Positions 56,952-64,000 of a stretch of DNA of 64,000 nucleotides are shown one piece after another. Source of the stretch: Bacillus sp. CECT 9360 (GTDB taxonomy: Bacteria > Bacillota > Bacilli > Bacillales > DSM-1321); NCBI RefSeq assembly GCF_918741275.1, contig NZ_CAKKNA010000017.1, positions 1 to 64,000 on the forward strand. The letters are read 5' to 3'. The notes under the pieces are model-generated. The model made no database searches. It worked only from the letters and a program-made list of their open reading frames with translations, and was not told the origin of the DNA. Positions within the stretch are counted from its first letter, which is position 1. Each line of letters starts with the position of its first letter. Made by a program: the position numbers and the translations under genes.

Positions 56952-57734
56952 ATGTTAAGTGAATTTCAAGCATTCATACTTGGACTGATTCAGGGCCTGA
57001 CTGAATTCCTGCCTATATCAAGCACCGGCCACTTATATTTGGGGCGCCATCTTTTCGGGCTGGATGAAGCGGGCATTTTTTTGGATACGATGCTTCATAT
57101 CGGTACGCTGCTGGCACTCATTGTCGTTTATAAAGAGGAGCTGTTCTCCTTGCTCAAAAATCCTTTTTCAAAACTGACGCTGCTACTTATCTCTGGAACA
57201 ATTCCTGCTGTGTTTGCTGGTGTACTCTTAGGAGATTGGTTTGATGAGTTATCAAGAACCGGCGTAACTATCGGCTGGGAATTCCTTGTTACCGGGTTTA
57301 TTTTATGGTTTGCTGACAGCATTCAGACCGGCCGCAAAACAATTCAGGATATCTCTGTGAAGGATGCGTTCATCATCGGCTCATTCCAGGCTGCGGCAAT
57401 CATGCCAGCCCTTTCGCGGTCCGGCCTGACGATCGCCGCAGGCCTTTTCTGCAAGCTGGACCGCGCAACCGCCGCGTATTTTTCCTTTTTGCTGTCGATC
57501 CCGGCGATTTCGGGAGGCATCGTGTTTCAAATGAAACCTGTACTGACCGGGAATGCTGAATACATTTCTTTCCCTTCCCTGTTAGTCGCAACGCTATCCG
57601 CTGCTATTTTCGGTTATATCGCAGTTGTCTGGATGATCAATTTCCTGAAGAAAAAATCACTGAAGATTTTCTCCTATTATGTATGGGCCCTTGGCAGTTT
57701 GATTTTGATTCTCCAATGGACTGGATATTTTTAA
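56952..57734 (+). CDS. uppP: Undecaprenyl-diphosphatase (BacA/UppP)
   Basis: 260 residues from the ATG at 56952; GGGAG lies 8 nt upstream, and a GTG at 56943 would add three residues. A polytopic membrane enzyme that recycles undecaprenyl pyrophosphate after cell-wall polymerisation and confers bacitracin tolerance. Active-site motifs are GLTEFLPISSTGHLYLG (about 15-31) and PALSRSGLTIAAGLF (about 152-166, catalytic Ser/Arg). Single gene. Confidence 0.95.
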   Translation: MLSEFQAFILGLIQGLTEFLPISSTGHLYLGRHLFGLDEAGIFLDTMLHIGTLLALIVVYKEELFSLLKNPFSKLTLLLISGTIPAVFAGVLLGDWFDELSRTGVTIGWEFLVTGFILWFADSIQTGRKTIQDISVKDAFIIGSFQAAAIMPALSRSGLTIAAGLFCKLDRATAAYFSFLLSIPAISGGIVFQMKPVLTGNAEYISFPSLLVATLSAAIFGYIAVVWMINFLKKKSLKIFSYYVWALGSLILILQWTGYF

Positions 57735-57783
57735 TATAAGCAAATTGGGCCGGCGTTCAGGCTTAAGAATCTGCATGATCGGC

Positions 57784-59211
57784 TTATCTGACCTCCACGT
57801 ACGGAAGCATAATGGAAACCTTTGTGCCGGATCCTTCTTCACTTTCAATGTTAATCTTTCCTTTATGGTTTTCAATGATCTGATACGATGTCATTAAACC
57901 GAGGCCTGTCCCTTTTTCCTTAGTGGAATAAAAAGGCTCTCCTAGTTTAGGCAGCAATTCTTTCGGGACACCGCAGCCGTTATCCATAACCTCAATACAA
58001 ATAAAGTCCTGGCTCGTATGCAATGTAACACAAACGCTGCCGTTCACTTCAATCGCCTCGAGGGCATTCTGGATGATATTTACGAAAACTTGTTTCAGCG
58101 AGTTTTCATCTCCGATTACCTCCGGGACTGCGCTAATCTCAAGAATAATTTCCTTGTTATGTATATGTGCTCCTGCGCGGACAAGGTGGACAACCTGTTT
58201 AACAAGCTCCTCGATTTTAAGGACCCGCATTTTTTCAGTATGTGGCTTTGCCATCGAAAGAAACTCTGTAATGATCGTCTCGATTCTGTTTAATTCATTT
58301 AAAATAATGGCCGTATAGGCCGGGTTGTAGTTTTCCACACCTGATGACAACAATTGCAGGAAGCCTTTAATTGGCGTCAACGGGTTTCGAATTTCATGGG
58401 CGACTGCGGCAGCCATTTGACCGATGACCGCAAGCTTTTCTGATTTTCGCAGCAACTCGTCTGTTTCTATCCGCTGCTGGATATCCCTTGAAATGGAGAT
58501 GAGCTCTCTTGCCTGCCCTGTTTCTTTATCCATTACAGCTTTCAGACTAGACTCTAACCATATATATTCACCGTCTTTTTTCTTGCAACGATATGTACCT
58601 CTCATTGGCACTAAATCAGAGACTACTTTTTCATATTTCTTGATGACTTCATCTCGATCATCTGGATGAATATATTCGAATGGCTTCCTACCGAGCAACT
58701 CTTCTGTTTCACAACCTAAAATCCCTTTGATTGAAGGGGATATATAAAGATAAGTACTGTCAGGTTCATGTAGAGCGATTATATCTGAAGAGTGCTCCGC
58801 CAGCAGTCTATATTTTTCTTCCTCTTTTCGCAATGCCTGCTCTATCATTAATTTTTCAGTTAGATCAATTAATTGCCCAAGACAATATGCATTACCTGTG
58901 TGGGGATCTCGAATATAAGACACATTCAAAATGGCCGTCTTCACTTGACCATCCTTAGTGATGTATCTTTTTACTACTTCATAATCCTTCCTTTTTCCTT
59001 CTAGCAATTCAAAAAAGAGCTTTTCGTCTTTCTCATGATCCTCGGGATGCGAAAAATCACTCATAGACATATTTTTCAGTTCCTTGGCTGAATAGCCAAG
59101 GAATTCTATAAAAGCTTGATTATAAAAAGGTTTTCGATATTCTAAATCACCGATAACTTGAGGAATCCTAGACTGATAGAATACTTCTGCAAATAATTTC
59201 GATTTGACCAT
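57784..59211 (-). CDS. PAS-domain sensor histidine kinase (sporulation-kinase-like)
   Basis: A 475-residue cytoplasmic kinase with no membrane helix. PAS domain 1 spans about 10-125, and PAS domain 2 about 130-250 (YRLLAEHSSDIIALHEPD...YISPSIKGILG). HisKA has the phospho-His in AAAVAHEIRNPLTPIKG (about 268-284). The HATPase domain shows NIIQNALEAI (N box), DNGCGVP (G1) and GTGLGLMTSYQII (G2). The architecture and HEIRNPLTPIKGFLQL sequence resemble KinA/KinE-type kinases feeding the Spo0A phosphorelay. There is no partner regulator gene beside it, as for those orphan kinases. Confidence 0.9.
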   Translation of the reverse strand: MVKSKLFAEVFYQSRIPQVIGDLEYRKPFYNQAFIEFLGYSAKELKNMSMSDFSHPEDHEKDEKLFFELLEGKRKDYEVVKRYITKDGQVKTAILNVSYIRDPHTGNAYCLGQLIDLTEKLMIEQALRKEEEKYRLLAEHSSDIIALHEPDSTYLYISPSIKGILGCETEELLGRKPFEYIHPDDRDEVIKKYEKVVSDLVPMRGTYRCKKKDGEYIWLESSLKAVMDKETGQARELISISRDIQQRIETDELLRKSEKLAVIGQMAAAVAHEIRNPLTPIKGFLQLLSSGVENYNPAYTAIILNELNRIETIITEFLSMAKPHTEKMRVLKIEELVKQVVHLVRAGAHIHNKEIILEISAVPEVIGDENSLKQVFVNIIQNALEAIEVNGSVCVTLHTSQDFICIEVMDNGCGVPKELLPKLGEPFYSTKEKGTGLGLMTSYQIIENHKGKINIESEEGSGTKVSIMLPYVEVR

Positions 59212-59336
59212 AAATCCTACACACCATCACTTTGCTATTCAATTTACCCCTATTTATAATTATTATAATCTATAATTATTTTTATAGCCTTGCAAATATT
59301 CAGGTCTGTCAACCTGACCTGCTTTTTGTCATAAGA

Positions 59337-59363
59337 AAACGCGCTTCCCTTCGGATGCGCGCA
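59337..59363 (-). terminator. Weak terminator after the DUF2639 gene
   Basis: CGCGC / GCGCG stem around GAAGGGAA, followed by TTTTC on the minus strand, just past the small gene at 59369-59518. Confidence 0.5.
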
Positions 59364-59368
59364 CTTTT

Positions 59369-59518
59369 TTATGGTCTGTTCTCGACGAACTCCACATATA
59401 GGTTACGGACCACATAGGTTTTATAAAGCTTCAACTTTCGTCTTTCTACAGGATGCCTTGTAATCCCCGCCTTTTTTAACTGCTGGATGAACCAGCCTTT
59501 TGAATAAATGTGCACCAT
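59369..59518 (-). CDS. Small DUF2639 family protein (YflJ-like)
   Basis: A 49-residue basic protein starting MVHIYSKGWFIQQLKKAG, then ITRHPVERRKLKLYKTYVVRN. A strong GAGGAGG ribosome binding site precedes the ATG at 59518. Length, the SKGWF start and the RRKLxLYKTY motif match the DUF2639 family, including B. subtilis YflJ. The function is unknown. Confidence 0.8.
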   Translation of the reverse strand: MVHIYSKGWFIQQLKKAGITRHPVERRKLKLYKTYVVRNLYVEFVENRP

Positions 59519-59635
59519 GCTCTTCCTCCTCGGCTTTCATGTTGTTTATAAATATGAAAAACGAGGAAGCTTCATGACAATATTTTCTATAGGCTGGGCT
59601 AGCCTTTTAAGGCGAAGTTATACGTAAGCAAGCCT

Positions 59636-60712
59636 CTAGCTTTTTGAACCATATTTTAAAATCATCTGGTACATTTCCTCCGCTGTTTTAAACGGTTTTT
59701 TCTTAGTCATTGTTTCCTTGTACAGCGGTGCTTTCGCAAGTAAATGGTCGAGGGTGGTTGTAAACTTTTCGAATTCCAAATCTTCTTCCTGGATGACCTT
59801 GCAAAAGCCCTGTTTCTCGAAGCTTTCAGCGTTGAGAATTTGATCGCCCCTTGATGCTTTTGCACTGAGCGGGATAAGCAGCATCGGTTTTTGAAGTCCG
59901 AGAAACTCGAATATCGAGTTGGAGCCCGCCCTGGAAACGACTACGTCTGCAGCCGCGAGCAGATCAAAGATTTCTTCATGGACATACTCAAAGGGCTGAT
60001 ACCCGTTCCGCTTTACATCTAAACTTATATTCCCCTTGCCGCAAATATGGATGATATTGTAGTTTTCCAGCAAACAATCGAGATGGTCGGTTATGAGACT
60101 GTTGATTTTCATGGAACCGAGGCTTCCGCCCATCACCAGCATAATCGGTTTATCATTTTTAAAGCCGCATAATTGCCTTCCTTTTATAGCGTTTCCATTG
60201 AAAATACCATTTCTTAGGATGGCTCCAATATATTTTGTTTTTTCTTTCGGCAGAGAACTCCCGGTTTCCTCAAAGGTCGTAAAGATTTTCGAAGCAAACG
60301 GCATGGCTATTTTATTGGCCAGTCCGGGGGTGTAATCCGACTCATGGATCAGGATGGGAATATTCAGCATCCTGCCGGCAATCACGACCGGCACTGACAC
60401 AAAACCACCTTTTGAAAAAATAAAATCGGGGCGGACTTGCTTTAATAGTTTCCGTGCCTCAAAAATTCCTTTTACAACCCGGAATGGGTCCTTTATATTT
60501 TCTATGGATAAGTATCGTCTAAGCTTCCCAACGGTTACCGTCCTATAGGTGACTTCCGGAAACTCCTTTTCCATGATTTCCCTTTCAATACCGTTCGCGG
60601 AACCAATATAGGTGACTTCCCAGGCATTCTTAAGAAATTCGGGTATCACCGCGGCATTGACGATTACATGTCCAGCAGAGCCGCCGCCGGTAAATACAAC
60701 TTTGTTTTTCAA
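59636..60712 (-). CDS. MurG-type glycosyltransferase (possibly a second MurG)
   Basis: A 358-residue GT-B glycosyltransferase. The N-terminal GGGSAGHVIVNAAVIPEF replaces the usual GGGTGGHIYPALAI. FSKGGFVSVPVVIAG and HESDYTPGLANK follow MurG, as do VMGGSLGSMKINSLI (about 192-206) and DVVVSRAGSNSIFEFLGLQKPMLLIPL near the UDP-GlcNAc site. MurG adds GlcNAc to lipid I at the membrane. The gene is isolated here and not in a mur/fts cluster, so it is more likely the accessory paralogue known in several Bacillaceae than the main MurG. Confidence 0.85.
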   Translation of the reverse strand: MKNKVVFTGGGSAGHVIVNAAVIPEFLKNAWEVTYIGSANGIEREIMEKEFPEVTYRTVTVGKLRRYLSIENIKDPFRVVKGIFEARKLLKQVRPDFIFSKGGFVSVPVVIAGRMLNIPILIHESDYTPGLANKIAMPFASKIFTTFEETGSSLPKEKTKYIGAILRNGIFNGNAIKGRQLCGFKNDKPIMLVMGGSLGSMKINSLITDHLDCLLENYNIIHICGKGNISLDVKRNGYQPFEYVHEEIFDLLAAADVVVSRAGSNSIFEFLGLQKPMLLIPLSAKASRGDQILNAESFEKQGFCKVIQEEDLEFEKFTTTLDHLLAKAPLYKETMTKKKPFKTAEEMYQMILKYGSKS

Positions 60713-60800
60713 TATGCTTCACCCGCCATATTTAATAGTTTAGGGATTAAAAAATCATCATACACCATTCTACGTTATTGCCACCAGATAAAGTCTTCAC

Positions 60801-60832
60801 AAAAAAAGCGAAGACATTTTGTCTTCGCTCTT
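60801..60832 (-). terminator. Terminator of the M14 carboxypeptidase gene
   Basis: A perfect 9-bp stem AGCGAAGAC / GTCTTCGCT with a 4-nt loop is followed by T7 on the minus strand. Confidence 0.92.
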
Positions 60833-60848
60833 TGATTCGTTTGATTGA

Positions 60849-62603
60849 TCATTGAATTATTTCTGCTTGCGGATCAACAGCTGGTTCAACTGGTTTTGGC
60901 GGTAGCTGGCCTTTTATTACTGTGATCTTATTTGCCAAGAACGTTTCAGTAGCTGGGTACTTAATATAGTTCTTGTTCGCTCTGATTTTCTCAGCATTCT
61001 TTGTTTGCTGATCGTATTGTGTCAGGTTCGCTTCCACTGCTACATAATCTTCCGCTACAACTTGCTTCTCCATTAGTAAAATCAAGTTATATCTTGAAAT
61101 ATCCAAGCCAAGGTTTTCCTTGGATACTTTAGCCGGAGTGATATACTTCGCGGTTGCATATTTTTTGCCATTCGTGCCATACATTTTGTTGATCCTGGCT
61201 TCGGCATTAGTAATTGATTTGTTGAAATTATTATAAGCTGAAACGGTAGTGCTATCAAGTTTGCCTTGTTCGAAATAGCCAGTTAATGTTTTATTGGCAC
61301 TCACTAATTTGTCCCCATCTGTGACGGCATTCATAAAGTTAAGGGAATTGTCCCTATATGTTTTTGCCGGTTTCAAAGCGGCAGTTGGACGTGAGCGATA
61401 TTTACTTGGCAGCTTATTAATCGCCGCTTGATTTTTATTCACTTCACTATTTACTTTGTTGTATAAATCTTTGAATGCTTTATCCACTTTTAAACCACTG
61501 GCAACCTTTATATCATAGTAAGGCTGCAGTTTTTTCGCTGTTGCATCATAGGCCTTGATTTTCTTCTCCAATGCTTGGCTGGCGGCAAGCTGGCGGCTAT
61601 CGTATAATTTCCCGCCTTCCTGGGCTACATAAAGGCCGACCGCACTGTTTTCGCTCCAGACTCTTGAAAACCTGCTGAGTGGTACATGGGTTTGCCCGGC
61701 ATATGGGGCAATTTCAATTGTAAATGCCGATTTTTTCCTGACCCTGGAGAACCAGTCGCTGAAGCCGCCGCCTCCGCCAAAGCTCTTAGGGTAAACAAGA
61801 TCATAGCCGGTCATCCGGCCTAAAGCCTTCGCATACCCATGATCCCGCGTATAGCGGCTGCCTGTTTGCTGGTAGTTCCAGAATAATATCTCTCCGCTGC
61901 TATGATAGGAAACGGCAATTTCCGGCGAGAAAGAACTAACAAACGATACGACCGCTTTCGTCTCTTTAGCGGAATGAGGCGACTTGCCCTTATAGTTCAT
62001 ATAGCTTGGAGACTTAGGCCCAGTGATCTGGGCCCATTTGGCATTGTATTGCCGGTTCAAATCGACTCCTTTGCCGTTTGCCTTCCACCTCTTAAAGCTT
62101 TTGCTGCCGTTATTCATTTTGATTAATCCGGCATGCGAATTTTTCGGGAAATGCTTTAATCCGGTTTGCTGAAGGGTGACCCCGTCCGGATTGACCATCG
62201 GCACAAACCAAATCTTCGAATTTGTAAGTATTTTTCTAACATCATAGCCTTTTATTTTTTGATTCCGCTGATATGCATAAGCATATTTGTCGATCATATT
62301 CATATTCACATTGGTCGTCATCCATTCCCTGGCATGGTGGGAACCGTTAATGAATACCGTTGAGGATCCTTTTCCGATCGACACAGCGTAAATATCCCGT
62401 CCATATTCGCTTTTTCCGATCGTTTTAACCTGGATAAGATCCGGGTAGGCTTTCTTCAGTTTGTTAATGTCCGAGACCATATTGGAGTATGTATAGGTTT
62501 TATTCGGATTCACTATGTAAGATTGCGCGGAAGCGGTTTCCGAGAATAGAAAACATGCCAAAACAAATAATATGGCCATCAAACTGCCCTTAAGCTTATT
62601 CAA
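60849..62603 (-). CDS. Secreted M14 zinc carboxypeptidase
   Basis: A 584-residue protein with a signal peptide (LKGSLMAILFVLACFLFSETASA, cleaved near residue 26). The M14 domain (about 35-340) shows the zinc motif FINGSHHAREWMTTN (His, Glu, about 84-98), VPMVNPDGV, LNRQYNAKWA, the third ligand His in AVSYHSSGEILFW, and the catalytic Glu in AFTIEIAPYAG. The C-terminal 240 residues are helical, Lys-rich and unlike the catalytic domain, perhaps cell-wall binding. A gamma-D-glutamyl-DAP or general carboxypeptidase role is possible; the substrate is not shown. Confidence 0.92.
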   Translation of the reverse strand: MNKLKGSLMAILFVLACFLFSETASAQSYIVNPNKTYTYSNMVSDINKLKKAYPDLIQVKTIGKSEYGRDIYAVSIGKGSSTVFINGSHHAREWMTTNVNMNMIDKYAYAYQRNQKIKGYDVRKILTNSKIWFVPMVNPDGVTLQQTGLKHFPKNSHAGLIKMNNGSKSFKRWKANGKGVDLNRQYNAKWAQITGPKSPSYMNYKGKSPHSAKETKAVVSFVSSFSPEIAVSYHSSGEILFWNYQQTGSRYTRDHGYAKALGRMTGYDLVYPKSFGGGGGFSDWFSRVRKKSAFTIEIAPYAGQTHVPLSRFSRVWSENSAVGLYVAQEGGKLYDSRQLAASQALEKKIKAYDATAKKLQPYYDIKVASGLKVDKAFKDLYNKVNSEVNKNQAAINKLPSKYRSRPTAALKPAKTYRDNSLNFMNAVTDGDKLVSANKTLTGYFEQGKLDSTTVSAYNNFNKSITNAEARINKMYGTNGKKYATAKYITPAKVSKENLGLDISRYNLILLMEKQVVAEDYVAVEANLTQYDQQTKNAEKIRANKNYIKYPATETFLANKITVIKGQLPPKPVEPAVDPQAEIIQ

Positions 62604-62754
62604 TATGACCTCACCTCTTTCTGCTAATTCTACTAATTTCTACAAATATTTTACATGATGTTAGTAGATAAATATATAGCTAAATTGCTAATCCTTATCT
62701 ATATATTCGGATCATCAGACAGAAGTTTAACTTTTCTAGCAGAGATTTTGAGTA

Positions 62755-63350
62755 TCGAGCACAAATCTGGATCATCGAGCACAAATCCGGATTATCGCGC
62801 ACAAATCTGGATCATCGAGCACAAATTCAGATCATCGAGCACAAATTCAGATCATCGCGCACAAATCCAGATCATCGCGCACAAATCCAGTTCATCGAGC
62901 ACAAATTCAAATCATCGAGCACAAATCCGGATTATCGAGCACAAATTTAGATCATCGAGCAACAATCCGGATTATCGAGCACAAATTCGCATCATCGAGC
63001 ACAAATCCAGTTCATCGAGCACAAATCCGGATCATCGAGCACAAATTCAAATCATCGAGCACAAATCCGGATCATCGAGCACAAATCCAGTTCATCGAGC
63101 ACAAATTCAAATCATCGAGCACAAATTCAGATCATCGAGCACAAATCCGGATTATCGCGCACAAATCCAGATCATCGCGCACAAATCCAGTTCATCGAGC
63201 ACAAATTCAAATCATCGCGCACAAATCCGGATCATCGCGCACAAATCCAGATCATCGAGCACAAATTCGCATCATTGAGCACAAATCCGGATCATAGAGC
63301 ACAAATCCAGATCATCGAGCACAAATCCGGATTATCGAGCACAAACCTAA
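62755..63350. repeat. Strict 20-nt tandem repeat array (about 29 units)
   Basis: Units of exactly 20 nt, ACAAATCCGGATCATCGAGC type, run in perfect register (three per 60 bases) with no insertions or deletions for more than 500 bp, except one base swap near 62960. Variable positions are mainly the dinucleotides after AAAT and ATCATCGxGC. It is the reverse complement of the unit at 47.6-48.1 kb. A long reading frame crosses it, but its protein is only a repetition artefact. Confidence 0.95.
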
Positions 63351-63434
63351 AAATGACCATTAGATAATTCAAATTACATGCAGGAATGAACCAATTAATA
63401 AAGAATTAATCTATCAAAAGAAAGGAATGATATT

Positions 63435-64000
63435 TTGATTGCAAAAAAAAGAGAAGTTCCCTTAACGATATTGAAATTGGAAGCATTACTGAGAAGACTC
63501 CCTCTTCAGCATCCAAAAAGGGTACTAGCAGAAAGAGACTTAGCGAAAAGGAACGCCGGTTTCAAAGGAGAGGAATCAGTTGATATTCGCTTCAACTCGC
63601 TTCCCGAAAAAGAGTATTTCATTTTTCACGACCTATGTTTGAACAACGGAACATATAACTTTCAAATGGACAGTCTTATTATTTCGAGAAATTTTGCCTT
63701 AATCACTGAGGTGAAAAACATTGCGGGCACTCTATATTTTGATCGTACTTTTAATCAGCTTATAAGAATTCTCAACGACAAAGAGGAAGGATTTCCCGAT
63801 CCCATTTTGCAAATGAAGCGGCAGCAGCGGGAACTTGTATCCTGGTTGGAGGATGAGAAATTCACAACTCTGCCTACTGAATATTTGGTTATCATAAGCA
63901 ACCCATCCACTTTAATAAAGTTAAAATCAGGTTACTCTCGTGAATATGAAAAAATAATTCACTCAGCAGATTTAGAAAATAAGATAAAAGAATTAGAAAA
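63435..64000 (+). CDS. NERD-domain protein (partial, runs off the window)
   Basis: At least 188 residues, starting with TTG at 63435 behind AGAAAGG and open to the window end. The nuclease-related (NERD) domain is recognised by GFKGEESVDIRF (about 36-47), the FHDLCL strand, FQMDSLIIS (catalytic-type Asp, about 77-85) and FALITEVKNIAGT (Glu/Lys, about 88-100). These match the restriction-like core of NERD proteins. Function unknown; the C-terminus is missing. It is divergent from the M14 gene across the repeat array. Confidence 0.85.
   Translation, partial: MIAKKREVPLTILKLEALLRRLPLQHPKRVLAERDLAKRNAGFKGEESVDIRFNSLPEKEYFIFHDLCLNNGTYNFQMDSLIISRNFALITEVKNIAGTLYFDRTFNQLIRILNDKEEGFPDPILQMKRQQRELVSWLEDEKFTTLPTEYLVIISNPSTLIKLKSGYSREYEKIIHSADLENKIKELE

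Noticed and set aside
62655-63278. 207-codon plus-strand frame with SSSTN/HRAQI repeats
   Set aside because: It is the 20-nt tandem repeat read in one frame (three units give 60 nt); composition follows the DNA repeat and there is no supported start site.

Overview
The window is chromosomal DNA of a spore-former-type Bacillaceae bacterium (Bacillus sensu lato; I do not name the species). The evidence is gene content and layout: an S-box-controlled yitJ-metH pair, glpP-glpD, odhAB, fruRKA, ku/ligD, an LXG-toxin operon with YwqH/YwqI-like helpers, YflJ-like DUF2639, AGGAGG-type ribosome binding sites, many TTG/GTG starts and moderate-to-low GC. No rRNA, tRNA, transposase or integrase gene was seen.

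Layout. 0-2.4 kb: hemolysin-III-type membrane protein and an MFS exporter. 2.4-6.3 kb: a type VII (ESX/YukBA-type) LXG polymorphic toxin operon with two small helpers, a toxin ending in a glycine-zipper segment, a membrane-protein immunity candidate and one unknown protein. 6.6-8.4 kb: GNAT acetyltransferase, YjbQ/UPF0047 and a glyoxalase-like protein. 8.5-12.1 kb: fructose PTS operon fruR-fruK-fruA. 12.4-16.6 kb: odhA-odhB. 17-17.8 kb: a LigB-type dioxygenase.

18.1-33.3 kb is a complete type I-C CRISPR-Cas system: cas3-cas5c-cas8c(-internal cas11c)-cas7c-cas4-cas1-cas2, followed by an AT-rich leader and a very long array. I count 108 repeats and 107 spacers, transcribed on the minus strand like the cas genes. 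The leader-distal end (18.05-18.3 kb) has degenerate repeats. Inside the array are one exactly duplicated spacer, one repeat with an 8-nt deletion, and three pairs of spacers that look like diverged alleles of the same coding site.

33.6-41.5 kb: mnmH, a secreted polysaccharide deacetylase behind a cluster of strong hairpins, then metH and the bifunctional yitJ under a SAM-I riboswitch. 41.6-48 kb: methyltransferase, MOSC protein, a short unannotated holin-like type I toxin peptide with a LexA-like box over its promoter, mscL with a terminator-bearing leader, glpD with its GlpP-type leader terminator, glpP and a PAP2 phosphatase. 48-51 kb: the divergent NHEJ pair ku / ligD. 51-64 kb: dapF, a small unknown protein whose stop codon carries a MITE insertion with a perfect 8-bp target duplication, an NCS2 purine permease, carbonic anhydrase, assorted membrane proteins, uppP, a PAS histidine kinase, a small DUF2639 protein, a MurG-like glycosyltransferase, an M14 carboxypeptidase and the start of a NERD-domain protein that runs off the window.

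Intergenic regions carry several families of about 20-nt tandem repeats (12.2, 47.6-48.1, 54.2 and 62.75-63.35 kb). The 47.6 and 62.75 kb arrays are the same repeat in opposite orientation, 15 kb apart. The strongest candidates for something new are the SOS-boxed toxin locus at 43.2-43.5 kb, the hairpin that must be read through before cas3, the allelic spacer pairs, and the glycine-zipper LXG toxin operon.
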